DNA of 64,000 nucleotides from Bacillota bacterium (GCA_023436225.1 JAEZKA010000080.1:1-64000); one strand, 5' to 3'. Shown: positions 16,876-26,620, counted from the stretch's first letter. Notes: generated by a model from the sequence alone, not told the origin. Numbers and translations are program-made.

Positions 16876-16904
16876 ATTATATCGAAAACGTTTCTTGATG
16901 TAAA
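16876..16904 (-). promoter_or_regulatory. Promoter of the MFS gene with palindromic operator
   Basis: Reading the - strand: TTTACA (16904-16899), 17 bases, TATAAT (16881-16876). The spacer contains AAACGTTT within GAAACGTTTTC, a LacI/GalR-type half-site pair (weak resemblance to a cre site). Confidence 0.65.
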
Positions 16905-17108
16905 TGTGATATATGATAACCTATTTGTCATTTGGCGACATAATGGTTACACTTCATGCGATAGACATTGGGGGCGAACTGAACTATGCATTATTTGGGA
17001 AATAATAGTTTGTGATTTAAATTCTAGACGAAATTGCAATCTGGAGGTATGATTAAGGATAAGGCTGTATTTAAGGAAATTGGGTTGTGTTTTAGTAAAT
17101 CTCGGGAA

Positions 17109-17888
17109 ATGGAAGTGATAAGCGTGCTGCGTTTTATATATGTAATAATAAGGTGTATTTACGTAATCCCTTATTACCTATATCAAATGAAAAAATATTA
17201 TAAAAAACCGGACCAATATTCGGAAGATGCTTGCTATACCCTGGCAATGAGGGTTGTAAAGCTGATTAAGCGATCTGGACGTATCGAGACATACATAACG
17301 GGAACGGAAAATCTTCCCGATGAGGGTGGATATATCATGTATTCGAATCATCAGGGGAAGTACGATGCCCTTGGTATCATGATTGGACATAAAAAGCCCT
17401 GTACCTTCATTATCGCTAAAAAGCAATCACAACCCATCGTTACTACCCAATTTGTCGATTTAATCAGAGCAAAACGCCTTGATTTTGATGATATCAGACA
17501 GCAGGTAGCTGTGATGAATGCTGTAACGGATGAGGTGAAAGCAGGACGTCGTTATCTGATCTTCCCAGAAGGAGGGTATACGGATAATCATAATCGTCTT
17601 CAGGAGTTCAAGGTTGGAAGCTTTAAGTGTGCTCAGAGGGCCCACTGTCCCATAGTACCTGTCGTTGTATATGATACCTATAAACCATTCGAACTTAATT
17701 CCTTAAAGAAGGTTTCTAATCAAGTACATTTTCTGGAAGCAATTTCTTACGATGAATATAAAGGGCTGAAAACAATCCAAATTAGGGATCTGGTGGTACA
17801 GCGGATTGAAGAGTTTATTCAGCGGCTTGAGGGTTATTCGTTGACTGAATCGGATAACGAGTTAATGGTTCAAGCAATTCAGGAATAA
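17109..17888 (+). CDS. 1-acyl-sn-glycerol-3-phosphate acyltransferase (PlsC-like)
   Basis: 260 residues if ATG 17109 is the start; a longer frame goes back to TTG 17034 without a good site, and a GTG at 17121 is also possible. An N-terminal membrane helix (FIYVIIRCIYVIPYYLY) is followed by the acyltransferase motifs: NHQGKYD (catalytic H-x4-D), the substrate loop IRAKRLDF, FPEGGYTDN and PIVPVVVYDTYKPF. The family adds the second acyl chain to lysophosphatidic acid in membrane lipid synthesis; paralogues act on other lysolipids. It is a single gene with no lipid genes beside it. Confidence 0.85.
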   Translation: MEVISVLRFIYVIIRCIYVIPYYLYQMKKYYKKPDQYSEDACYTLAMRVVKLIKRSGRIETYITGTENLPDEGGYIMYSNHQGKYDALGIMIGHKKPCTFIIAKKQSQPIVTTQFVDLIRAKRLDFDDIRQQVAVMNAVTDEVKAGRRYLIFPEGGYTDNHNRLQEFKVGSFKCAQRAHCPIVPVVVYDTYKPFELNSLKKVSNQVHFLEAISYDEYKGLKTIQIRDLVVQRIEEFIQRLEGYSLTESDNELMVQAIQE

Positions 17889-18040
17889 GTATTTATAAAG
17901 GAAAAATTATTCTGATTTTTATATTAATAATAGAGGAAAGATTAATAAATTAAGAAATTTGTAAATATATTGACTTAATATAAACATATTTATGTAGTAA
18001 TATAGATACATGTAGCAAAATGTCTTTATGAGGATAAATT

Positions 18041-19552
18041 ATGGCAACTAAAACAATAAACAAATCAAATCAAAATAGAAGGCCTGGAATAGGAAAGAGT
18101 AGGAAAAGTAAGAAAAGTATACGGATGACAAGAATACTTATCGTAGATGCCGTAGTGCTTTGTGCTATCCTTGCAGTATATCTGATCTTTGCCTTCTATT
18201 ACAACAATCACTTCTTTGCAAACAGCAAGGTGAATGGAGTAGATACCTCTAATATGTCGGAGGAGAAGGCGGAACAGGTAATCAATGACCAAGTGTCATC
18301 CTATGTCTTAGAGATAAAGCAAAGAAATGGAGTATCCGATTTCATTTATGGAAGTAATATTAACTTGCATACGGATTTCGATACAAGACTAACGGAGATC
18401 ATACATAAGCAGGGAGGTCTATTATGGCCTACATCCTTATTCCGGGAGAAGGAATATGAGGTTGGTACTATCCTGACCTATGATGAAAAACTGTTAAAAT
18501 CCTATATAGACCTTATGAAGGGTCTTAAGGAAGAGAATATGATAGAGCCGGTTAATGCCACCATCGTATATGGTGAAAATGGCTATGAAATCGTACCAGA
18601 GAATCCGGGTTCAAAGGTGGTAAAACAAAAGCTGTATCAAGCAGTTACAGAAGCGATCAATACCTTACAGCCGACCTTGTCCTTAGAGGAAGCCGGTATC
18701 TACGAGGAACCGCAGATTACTTCTGAAGATCCGAAATTAACCGAGGCAATCGAAGAAATGAAGCGTATTGCTGGAACGAAGATCACCTATGAATTCGGAA
18801 CGGTAACGGAAGTATTGGACGGAAGTAAGATAAATGAATGGCTTTCGTTTGATGAGAATTACCAGGTTATGTTAAATGAAGATAAAATTAAAGAATATGT
18901 TGACTTTATCGGAAAAACCTATAATTCCTTCGGACGTCGTCGTACCTTTAAAACCTCCTATGGTGATGTGATTAAGGTAGAAGGAGGGGATTATGGCTGG
19001 TGGCTGAATCGTCCCGCTGAGGTAAAAGAACTCACTGAGTTGATACGGAAGGGCGAACAGATAGTGAAGGAGCCTGTATATTTCCAGACGGCACAGCGAT
19101 ACGGAGAAGATGACATCGGAGATACATATGTGGAGGTTAATCTTACAGCTCAACACCTGTTCTTCTATAAAGAGGGAGAGTTGATTGTGGAGACCGACTT
19201 TGTATCTGGTAATGTATCCAAGGATTACTCAACTCCTACGGGTACTTATCCGATCCAATATAAGGAGAACGATGCCGTATTAGTCGGAGAGGATTATGAA
19301 ACTCCGGTAAAATACTGGATGCCATTTAACAAGAATATCGGTTTTCATGATGCTAACTGGAGGGATGAATTCGGTAAGGAAATCTACCTGACCAGAGGCT
19401 CTCATGGTTGTATCAATATGCCCCCGAAGGCAGCCAAAAAAATGTTCGAGCATATCAAACGAGGTGTTGCAGTTGTGGTTTATGAACTTCCAGGTACAGA
19501 AAGTGTGAAGACAGAAAAACCTAAGACAGAAAAACCTAAGACAGTGGAGTAA
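18041..19552 (+). CDS. L,D-transpeptidase with peptidoglycan-binding domains (YkuD family)
   Basis: 503 residues. A basic N-terminus and one membrane helix (about 30-52) anchor it outside the cell. Residues 60-340 contain two PG_binding_4 (VanW-associated) type repeats, and residues 365-490 a YkuD catalytic domain: VEVNLTAQHLFFY, IGFHDANW and the active-site SHGCINMP with Cys near residue 457. It cross-links 3-3 peptide bonds in peptidoglycan or attaches proteins. The C-terminus is a short repeated tail, TEKPK twice, from a tandem 15-base repeat. Length and order fit clostridial L,D-transpeptidases. A strong terminator follows. Confidence 0.93.
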   Translation: MATKTINKSNQNRRPGIGKSRKSKKSIRMTRILIVDAVVLCAILAVYLIFAFYYNNHFFANSKVNGVDTSNMSEEKAEQVINDQVSSYVLEIKQRNGVSDFIYGSNINLHTDFDTRLTEIIHKQGGLLWPTSLFREKEYEVGTILTYDEKLLKSYIDLMKGLKEENMIEPVNATIVYGENGYEIVPENPGSKVVKQKLYQAVTEAINTLQPTLSLEEAGIYEEPQITSEDPKLTEAIEEMKRIAGTKITYEFGTVTEVLDGSKINEWLSFDENYQVMLNEDKIKEYVDFIGKTYNSFGRRRTFKTSYGDVIKVEGGDYGWWLNRPAEVKELTELIRKGEQIVKEPVYFQTAQRYGEDDIGDTYVEVNLTAQHLFFYKEGELIVETDFVSGNVSKDYSTPTGTYPIQYKENDAVLVGEDYETPVKYWMPFNKNIGFHDANWRDEFGKEIYLTRGSHGCINMPPKAAKKMFEHIKRGVAVVVYELPGTESVKTEKPKTEKPKTVE

Positions 19553-19604
19553 AATGTGCTGATCGGATTTAGAGATATCTAATTCAACCAATTATGATAA
19601 GAAC

Positions 19605-19653
19605 GGATATGGAAGTAAGCCCTTTACTGAGCTTTCCTCCATATCCTTTTTTT
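19605..19653 (+). terminator. Terminator after L,D-transpeptidase
   Basis: GGATATGGA pairs with TCCATATCC with an inner AAG/CTT pairing, followed by TTTTTTT. Confidence 0.88.
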
Positions 19654-19736
19654 ACAACTATCCTTTTATCTAGGTAGTGCATATGTGCTAATTATTATTT
19701 TCCCTCTAGTCAAAACACTAAATATGGTATACAATG

Positions 19737-19759
19737 TTAATAATGATAACCATTACTAG
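19737..19759 (+). promoter_or_regulatory. Fur-box-like operator before nrdA
   Basis: AATAATGATAACCATTACT (19739-19757) matches 15 of 19 bases of the classical Fur box GATAATGATAATCATTATC. It directly follows a TATACAAT -10 element (about 19728-19735), where a bound repressor would block transcription of nrdA. Confidence 0.6.
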
Positions 19760-19792
19760 TATGTAAAGATAAAATTAGGCGGAGGTTAATAT

Positions 19793-22084
19793 ATGGATAT
19801 AATGATCAAAAAGCGTGACGGAAGGTATGAACAACTTTGCGTAGAGAAGACAAAGAAAATGGTTGCTTATGCCTGTGAAGGCTTAGAGAGCTGCGATCCC
19901 TTTGAATTGGAGATGGATTCCAATATACAATTTCGAGACGGTATGAGTACGAAGGAGATACAGAAGATTCTAATTCAGACAGCAATCGAGAAGATGATAC
20001 AGACCACGAAGGATAGTCAGGGAAATGTGGTCAAATCAACAAATATTAACTGGCAATATGTAGCAGCAAGATTATTAATGTCAGATTTATATAAGGAAGC
20101 AGCCATCAATCGTGGCTATCATTATTTTGGTTATGGTGATTTTTTATCACTGGTACATATGCTGGTCGATCAGCAATACTATGGCAATTTTTTGATGGAG
20201 CAATATACTGAGGAACAAATAAAGGAATTAGGTGCTTATATCAAACCGGAACGGGACCTACTCTTCAATTATGAAGGTCTTAAGCTGTTATCAGACCGAT
20301 ATATGATTCGTGGTTATCATAAAGAGGTATTAGAGCTTCCACAGGAACGATTTATGGCAATTGCCATGCATCTGGCTATCCCTGAGGGAGATAAGAAGCT
20401 GGAGTATGCGATGAAATTCTACGATGTACTAAGTCAGCTTAAGATGACAACGGCAACACCGACTCTTGCGAGTGCAGGTACACCATTTCACCAGCTAAGC
20501 AGCTGCTTTATCTCTGTAGTCGGTGATAATTTATGGTCCATTTATGATGTAAATCAGAAGTTCTCTGCCGTATCCAAGCACGGAGGTGCTTTAGGCATCT
20601 ATGTCGGCAAAGTTAGAGCCCTAAATAGCGAAATACGTGGTTATAAGAATGCTTCCGGCGGTGTAATACCTTGGATCAGGTTATATAATGATACTGCGGT
20701 TGCGGTCGATCAGCTGGGCAGACGAAAGGGAGGAGCAGCGATTACTCTGGATATCTGGCATCAGGATTTATATGAGTTCTTGGATTTGAGAACCAACAAT
20801 GGGGATGACAGAAGAAAAGCTCATGATATCTTCCCGGCACTCAGCATTCCGAATCTCTTTATGGAGAGACTGGAATCAAGACAGGACTGGTCCCTATTTG
20901 ATCCCTATCAGGTACATAAGGTGATGGGATATCATCTGGAGGATTTTTATGATGAAGAGGATACGAAGCCCTTTACCCAACGATATCTGGAGTGTGAAGC
21001 GAATACCGCAATTCCACGTATCAGCGTTCCTGCCCTTGAAGTAATGAAGAAGATTATGAAGAGTGCTGTTGAGACGGGTACCCCCTTCCTGTTCTTTCGA
21101 GATACGGTTAACAGAGCAAATCCCAATAAGCATGCAGGCATGATCTATTCCTCGAATCTCTGCCATGAGATTGCACAAAATGTCAGTGAATCTGAATTTG
21201 TAGAGGAAGTGATAGAGACAGTTGGCAACCACAAGGAGGTTGTTCGAAGATTAAAATCCGGAGATATGGTAACTTGTAATCTGAATTCGATCAATCTGGG
21301 ACGAGTTACCATAGAGGAGCTTCAGGAGACGATACCGCTTCAGATTAGAATGCTGGATAATGTTATCACGCTGAATCAAACGCCGGTGGCGGAAGCACGA
21401 ATTACCAGCGATAAATACCGTGCCATCGGTCTAGGTACCAGTGGGTATCATCATTACCTGGCCAATAACCGCATCGCCTGGGAGAGTGAGGAGCATCTTA
21501 ATGAAGCGGATCGGCTATTCGAGGAGATAGCTTATCAGTCGATTAAGGCTTCGATGGAGCTAGCAAAGGAAAAGGGGCCTTATCCGGAATTTATGGGCTC
21601 GGAGTGGCAGACAGGCAAATATTTTGAACGTCGAGGATATTCTTCTGAACGTTGGATTTTGCTTAAGGAGGAGGTAATGAAATACGGTGTTCGCAATGGT
21701 TATATCATGGCGGTAGCTCCGACAGGAAGCACCTCCAACATTGCAGGAACCACAGCTGGAATTGACCCGATCTTTAAGAAGTTTTTCATTGAAGAGAAGA
21801 AAGGAAGCTTTACACCGAAGGCAGCACCGGATTTGAGCAGCAAGAACTTCTGGTTCTATAAAGAGGCGCATCATATCGATCAGCTTTACAGTATCAGAGC
21901 CTGCGGGGTAAGACAAAGGCACATTGATCAATCGCAGTCCTTTAATCTCTATATCACGCCTGAGGTTAAGGCAAAGGAGATATTAAATCTCTATGTGGAG
22001 GCGTGGAAGAATGGAGTCAAGACAATCTACTACGTTCGTAACCAATCACTGGAGATGGATGAATGTACCAGCTGTTCCAGTTAA
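19793..22084 (+). CDS. nrdA: Ribonucleoside-diphosphate reductase, alpha subunit (class I)
   Basis: 763 residues, the size of NrdA. It reduces ribonucleoside diphosphates to deoxy forms. Residues 1-95 are an ATP-cone (IKKRDGRYEQL), meaning allosteric activity control. Active-site residues are present: LSSCF (Cys about 238) and VTCNLNS (Cys about 495), the redox pair; NLCHEI (Cys about 457 as thiyl radical, with Asn and Glu); TIYYV near the C-terminus for radical transfer; and a C-terminal CTSC pair that is reduced by thioredoxin. GGCGGAGG precedes ATG 19793. nrdB follows after 168 bases. A Fur-like box overlaps the promoter. Confidence 0.96.
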   Translation: MDIMIKKRDGRYEQLCVEKTKKMVAYACEGLESCDPFELEMDSNIQFRDGMSTKEIQKILIQTAIEKMIQTTKDSQGNVVKSTNINWQYVAARLLMSDLYKEAAINRGYHYFGYGDFLSLVHMLVDQQYYGNFLMEQYTEEQIKELGAYIKPERDLLFNYEGLKLLSDRYMIRGYHKEVLELPQERFMAIAMHLAIPEGDKKLEYAMKFYDVLSQLKMTTATPTLASAGTPFHQLSSCFISVVGDNLWSIYDVNQKFSAVSKHGGALGIYVGKVRALNSEIRGYKNASGGVIPWIRLYNDTAVAVDQLGRRKGGAAITLDIWHQDLYEFLDLRTNNGDDRRKAHDIFPALSIPNLFMERLESRQDWSLFDPYQVHKVMGYHLEDFYDEEDTKPFTQRYLECEANTAIPRISVPALEVMKKIMKSAVETGTPFLFFRDTVNRANPNKHAGMIYSSNLCHEIAQNVSESEFVEEVIETVGNHKEVVRRLKSGDMVTCNLNSINLGRVTIEELQETIPLQIRMLDNVITLNQTPVAEARITSDKYRAIGLGTSGYHHYLANNRIAWESEEHLNEADRLFEEIAYQSIKASMELAKEKGPYPEFMGSEWQTGKYFERRGYSSERWILLKEEVMKYGVRNGYIMAVAPTGSTSNIAGTTAGIDPIFKKFFIEEKKGSFTPKAAPDLSSKNFWFYKEAHHIDQLYSIRACGVRQRHIDQSQSFNLYITPEVKAKEILNLYVEAWKNGVKTIYYVRNQSLEMDECTSCSS

Positions 22085-22252
22085 AATTGTGAAAGTAAGG
22101 ATTGAAATATTTGTTGATTTAATTATAATAATAGTGTGAATTAAATAGCTATTAAAGGGGAATATGAATATTTACTTCAAATGAATTGGATTTAAGAAGC
22201 ATAAGGAAATGTACTTTACTTAATGAAGAGGGTTATTTAGGAGGAGAATAGG

Positions 22253-23281
22253 ATGAATAAGAAGAAGATATTCAATGAACAGGGACTGCGTGGGACAGAA
22301 AGCTTAATCAATGGAAATACGACGAATCTGAGAGAGTGGAACCGTATCAAGTACAGTTGGGCGAACATGTTCTACCGAACGATGCTGAATAATTTCTGGA
22401 TACCGGAGGAGATCTCTTTAAATGAGGATATCAAACAGTTTCCGCTGTTAACAAATGGAGAGAGAAATGCCTTTGATAAGATCATTTCTTTTTTGAATTT
22501 TCTCGATTCTATCCAGAGCGAAAACCTACCTAATCTGTCGCGCTATGTGACAGCACCGGAGGTCGCTTCCTTGCTGAATATTCAAGCTTTTCAAGAGGAA
22601 ATTCATGCCCAGAGTTATTCCTATATATTGGATACGGTAACGAATCCGGTGGACAGAGATAAGATCTATGATGAATGGCGTGAGGACAAGCAGCTTTTGA
22701 AGAGAAATCAATACATTGCAAATATGTATCAGAGATTTAATGAAGATGCTTCTACCGCGAACTTTCTACGTACCGTCGTTGCGAATTATATTCTGGAGGG
22801 TATCTATTTCTATTCTGGCTTCAGTTTCTTCTATACACTGGCCAGACAGGGAAAGATGACGGCAACCAGTACGATATTTAAGTATATTAACCGTGATGAG
22901 GTTACTCACCTGGTATTATTCCAGAATATATTGAAGGAATTAAGGACAGAGAATCCGGAACTCTTCACACCGGAGCTACTGGAAGAGATCCGTGATATGA
23001 TGAGAACCGGAGTTGAGCATGAAATTGCTTGGGGACAATATGTAACAAATAACGAAATTCTTGGTATGAACAATGAGCTGATCGACAAGTATATTAAATA
23101 CCTGGGCAACCAGAGGCTAAAAGCGATCGGACTTGAGGAGCTATATCCTGAGATTACCGAGAATCCCATGGCTTGGATTGAAGGCTTCTCGAACCTTAAC
23201 AGCACTAAGACGGATTTCTTTGAAGCGAAGGTAACAAATTATACAAAGGCAGCAGCCTATGACTTTGATGACTTAGATTAA
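22253..23281 (+). CDS. nrdB: Ribonucleoside-diphosphate reductase, beta subunit (class I)
   Basis: 342 residues. All metal ligands of a tyrosyl-radical class I beta subunit are visible: Asp85 in LNFLDSIQSE, Glu115 and His118 in QEEIHAQSY, the radical Tyr122 in the same motif, Glu in ILEGIYFYSGF, and Glu/His in NRDEVTHLVLF. Numbering happens to match E. coli NrdB for E115, H118 and Y122. It generates the radical that NrdA uses. AGGAGGAGAATAGG precedes ATG 22253. Whether the metal is Fe2, Mn2 or MnFe cannot be read; no nrdI or nrdH gene is nearby. Confidence 0.96.
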   Translation: MNKKKIFNEQGLRGTESLINGNTTNLREWNRIKYSWANMFYRTMLNNFWIPEEISLNEDIKQFPLLTNGERNAFDKIISFLNFLDSIQSENLPNLSRYVTAPEVASLLNIQAFQEEIHAQSYSYILDTVTNPVDRDKIYDEWREDKQLLKRNQYIANMYQRFNEDASTANFLRTVVANYILEGIYFYSGFSFFYTLARQGKMTATSTIFKYINRDEVTHLVLFQNILKELRTENPELFTPELLEEIRDMMRTGVEHEIAWGQYVTNNEILGMNNELIDKYIKYLGNQRLKAIGLEELYPEITENPMAWIEGFSNLNSTKTDFFEAKVTNYTKAAAYDFDDLD

Positions 23282-23354
23282 TAGTAATGATTTATGTAAA
23301 AGCCCGTATAACATAGTTTTGCCAATTTGCACAATTGTAATAATTGATGATACA

Positions 23355-23407
23355 AAAAGGCTAAAAGCTCTCTCCAATATTACTGGAGAGGGGCTTTTAG
23401 CCTTTAT
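23355..23407. terminator. Bidirectional terminator between nrdB and oadB
   Basis: AAAGGCTAAAAGC pairs with GCTTTTAGCCTTT, with inner CTCTCC/GGAGAG pairing; T-rich on one side, A-rich on the other, between convergent genes. Confidence 0.85.
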
Positions 23408-23470
23408 TCATGAAATAGTAAGTTCACGAAGCGTTCTTTCTATTTTTCAGTAATCAGGTTAAACTGATAT

Positions 23471-24625
23471 TTAACCGAACAAGCAAAGAAGAATACCTGC
23501 AGCTACTGCAGATCCGATAACACCGGCTACATTGGGACCCATAGCGAACATCAGCAGATAATTACCGGGAAGAGCCTTCTGTCCCTCTACCTGGGATACA
23601 CGTGCGGCCATAGGAACAGCAGAAACACCGGCAGAACCAATCAATGGATTAATCTTACCCTTGGTAATCAGACACATGAGCTTACCGATCAGAAGTCCGC
23701 CAACGGTACTGAACATGAAAGCGATTAATCCAAGTACAATAATACCGAGTGTCTTAGGCTTTAAGAATTCGGTACCAACTGCCGTAGCACCTACGGTGAC
23801 TCCGAGGAAGATGGTAACAATATTAATCAACGCGTTCTGTGCCGTATCCGAGATACGCTCTACTACACCGGATTCCCGGAATAGATTACCTAGCATCAGC
23901 ATACCAATCAAGGGAGCGACGGAAGGCAGTAGCAGAATACAGAAGACGGATACAGCGATTGGGAAGCAGATTTTCTCTAGCTTTGATACATTGCGCAATT
24001 GTTCCATCTTAATTTCTCGCTCTTTCTTTGTGGTAAGCAGCTTCATCAACGGAGGCTGGATGAGCGGAATTAGTGCCATATACGAATATGCTGCAATGGC
24101 GATGGAGGCTAATAAATGCGGCGCTAATCTTGTTGTCAGATAGATTGCAGTCGGGCCATCTGCACCACCGATAATGCCAATAGATGCGGCTTCCTGTGGT
24201 GTAAACCCAAGAGCGATAGCCACAATAAAAGCGATTGCAATACCGAACTGAGCACCTGCGCCGATCAACATGCTGCTGGGACGGGCAATCAGTGGACCAA
24301 AGTCTGTCATCGCACCGATTCCTAAGAAGATCAGGGAAGGATAGATTCCTTTCTTCACACCAAGGTACAGATAATATAATAATCCACCTACCTCTTGATC
24401 ACTTGTCGGTGCAGCCATAATTCCGGTCAAAGGTAAATTGGCCAACAGCATACCAAAAGCGATCGGCAGAAGTAATAGTGGTTCGAACTTTTTCGCAATT
24501 GCAAGATACAGAAGAACACATGCCAAAATAATCATTACTCCGGATTGCCAGGTTAAGGCGGCAAAACCGGACTCTTCCCATAATTTAATTAGTGATTCAT
24601 AAAACACTCTAACTCCTCCTAACAT
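23471..24625 (-). CDS. Sodium ion-translocating decarboxylase, beta subunit
   Basis: 384 residues with about nine to eleven membrane segments. The conserved GIIGGADGPTAIYLT (essential Asp of the sodium site) and the conserved C-terminal GPNVAGVIGSAVAAG identify the OadB/GcdB/MmdB family, which pumps Na+ out as a carboxyl group is released from biotin. A 48-residue OadG-type protein is coded just upstream (24671-24817). The alpha (carboxyltransferase) and biotin-carrier subunits are not in this window, so the decarboxylated substrate (oxaloacetate, methylmalonyl-CoA or glutaconyl-CoA) is unknown. AGGAGG precedes the start at 24625. Confidence 0.93.
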   Translation of the reverse strand: MLGGVRVFYESLIKLWEESGFAALTWQSGVMIILACVLLYLAIAKKFEPLLLLPIAFGMLLANLPLTGIMAAPTSDQEVGGLLYYLYLGVKKGIYPSLIFLGIGAMTDFGPLIARPSSMLIGAGAQFGIAIAFIVAIALGFTPQEAASIGIIGGADGPTAIYLTTRLAPHLLASIAIAAYSYMALIPLIQPPLMKLLTTKKEREIKMEQLRNVSKLEKICFPIAVSVFCILLLPSVAPLIGMLMLGNLFRESGVVERISDTAQNALINIVTIFLGVTVGATAVGTEFLKPKTLGIIVLGLIAFMFSTVGGLLIGKLMCLITKGKINPLIGSAGVSAVPMAARVSQVEGQKALPGNYLLMFAMGPNVAGVIGSAVAAGILLCLFG

Positions 24626-24670
24626 TTTGATCTAAATTACATTTCTAATTTAATCCTAAAATATAGAGCT

Positions 24671-24817
24671 TTAAAGTTTCGCTTCTTGTCGAATTTTTTT
24701 CTCAATTATAGTAATTAGCATTGAGAATATTCGAATAATTGCCCAGAGAACTCCAAGTACTGCAAATACGACAGCCATACAGAAGATTGCCACGAGAATA
24801 CTTTGCGCCACCTGCAT
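24671..24817 (-). CDS. OadG-family gamma subunit (48 residues)
   Basis: A short gene before oadB. It translates to a 48-residue protein with one long membrane helix (ILVAIFCMAVVFAVLGVLWA) and a charged tail IIEKKIRQEAKL. Small single-helix proteins in this position are the gamma subunits (OadG/MmdD-like) that assemble Na+-pumping decarboxylases. AGGAAGGGAG lies nine bases before the ATG at 24817. It ends 45 bases before the oadB start, so the two are one operon. Confidence 0.75.
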   Translation of the reverse strand: MQVAQSILVAIFCMAVVFAVLGVLWAIIRIFSMLITIIEKKIRQEAKL

Positions 24818-25026
24818 ATACTACACTCCCTTCCTAAGATAATAAAAAGCTTATTTATTTTAATGCATAAAAAATGGAGTACTTTAATAAAAAAGCCCTC
24901 CACCCTATAAGCTCAAAACTTGAACAGTTATAATAAGATAACTGCCAACCGGAATATCGTTAAAATAATAACATACACGGAATTAAATGTCAATTCCAAT
25001 TATGTATAACATTCTCAAATCCATCA

Positions 25027-25055
25027 TTGTTCCAATCGACAAAAAATGTTACAAT
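25027..25055 (+). promoter_or_regulatory. Promoter of the jet operon
   Basis: TTGTTC (25027-25032), 17 bases, TACAAT (25050-25055); start of jetA 37 bases downstream. The stretch 24818-25026 holds only the divergent oadG upstream region. Confidence 0.6.
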
Positions 25056-25091
25056 AAATAGATGAATAAGATTTGAGACCGAGGAGATACA

Positions 25092-26471
25092 ATGAAGGAA
25101 ATTTACCAGTTACCCCAGCAGTTTTGGACGGTATTCAGCTCCAGAAACCGTTATATTTATATGGAAGCTCTGCTAGTAATCTATGAAGAATACTTGTACA
25201 ATGATTACTTTCTTACAAAGGAAACCTGTATTCAATTAATCGCAGAGCATTTTTCTGATCGCATCGTTGATATCTCGGCGGATGATGAGGAGCATGATCC
25301 GGATAGTATGGAGCCTATGGCTACGAAGATATTAAACCGCTTAATCCGCTTCTCCTGGCTTAAGAGAGTGGAGGATTATAGCTCCTTTAAGACCAATATC
25401 ATCATACCGGATTATGCCTCTACCTTTATTGAGACAATAAAGAAAGTCAGTAATCCTGACGACGAGGAGCAGGATTTATACATACAGAATGTTTATACCA
25501 GTATCTATTCCTTCTATTATGATACGAAGGCCGGTTTGGAGCTGTTGAAGGCTGCGATGATCAATACCACGAGACTCAACCGCTCTCTGCAGGACATGCT
25601 TCATAACATGGATCAGTTCTTTGGTGCTCTTCTGGAGAAGGATAATTATGAGGATCTGCTTCTGGAGCATCTTAATGGCTATGTTGAGACAATTGTCAAC
25701 CGGAAGTACAGGCTGCTTAAGACCAGTGATAATTTTTATATCTATAAAAATGATATTAAGAGGCTGCTTCGTGTCATCAGTGAGGATGAGGACCGTATTA
25801 ATTTATTAAAGCATAAGCTCATGACTGAGGGGAAGCAGGAGGAGGACATTCTCCGGGACTTTTCCAGAGTCATTGATGAGATTGAACGGGGAATCCTTAA
25901 TATGGAGAAACGGATCTCCCATATTGATTCAGAACACAGCAAATATATCAAGGCAACTGTAAGCAGGCTGGAATACCTTTTAAGCAGTGATGACAGTATG
26001 CAAGGGAATGTAATTGCATTATTGAACCTAATGTCAGAGGCAAGGGGACAAAAGCTGTATCCCCAGGTTACATCGGTATTCCTCTTGAACGATCATACGG
26101 TGATTACGCCGGATTCCTTCTATAAGAAGCGAGGGAAGCGGAAGCAGTTCGAGGACACGGTAGAGCTCGAGGTGGAGACTGAGGAGGAATTAACCAAGGA
26201 GGATATACTCCGCATTAATCAAAATAAACACCGATATAGCAAAGCGCAGATTGAAGCCTTTATCCTGGAACGTATGCAAGGCGGAAGCTTTTCTACAAGA
26301 GACTTGGGAATTGATAAGGATGAGGACTTTGAACTCTTGGTATTGGCTTATGATTATAGCATTCGAAGATCAAGTCCCTTCCATGTAGTACCAGGTGATC
26401 GAGGGATGATTACGAGTGGAAAATATTCCTACCCTGATATTGTATTTGAGAAGAATAGCAACTACCATTAA
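25092..26471 (+). CDS. jetA: JetA-like subunit of a Wadjet/MukBEF-type condensin
   Basis: 459 residues, almost entirely helical and acidic, with a winged-helix-like N-terminal region (residues 1-110, SRNRYIYMEALLVIYEEYL, KILNRLIRFSWLKRVED) and a C-terminal kleisin-like part ending in a winged helix (FSTRDLGIDKDEDFELLVLA). It matches the JetA family of Wadjet systems (DUF5716 type). JetA is the kleisin (MukF/MksF-like) that bridges the two SMC heads. Coiled coil at about 255-310. The ATG at 25092 follows GAGGAGATACA. The next genes are jetB and jetC. Assignment is from overall pattern and gene order. Confidence 0.8.
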   Translation: MKEIYQLPQQFWTVFSSRNRYIYMEALLVIYEEYLYNDYFLTKETCIQLIAEHFSDRIVDISADDEEHDPDSMEPMATKILNRLIRFSWLKRVEDYSSFKTNIIIPDYASTFIETIKKVSNPDDEEQDLYIQNVYTSIYSFYYDTKAGLELLKAAMINTTRLNRSLQDMLHNMDQFFGALLEKDNYEDLLLEHLNGYVETIVNRKYRLLKTSDNFYIYKNDIKRLLRVISEDEDRINLLKHKLMTEGKQEEDILRDFSRVIDEIERGILNMEKRISHIDSEHSKYIKATVSRLEYLLSSDDSMQGNVIALLNLMSEARGQKLYPQVTSVFLLNDHTVITPDSFYKKRGKRKQFEDTVELEVETEEELTKEDILRINQNKHRYSKAQIEAFILERMQGGSFSTRDLGIDKDEDFELLVLAYDYSIRRSSPFHVVPGDRGMITSGKYSYPDIVFEKNSNYH

Positions 26472-26620
26472 CCGGTTTAGCTTGGCATAATTAATACACA
26501 GCGATATTCATATCAATAGAAGAATAAAGCTTACTAATACCCTAACATAGATTATTATATTGAAGAACAGCATAAGTAACTACCACAATTACCGAATGCT
26601 GACTGAAAGAAAGGATTTTT

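Noticed and set aside
24715..24903. 62-codon - strand frame over the oadG region
   Set aside because: It is the wrong frame; the true 48-residue OadG-like protein is at 24671-24817.
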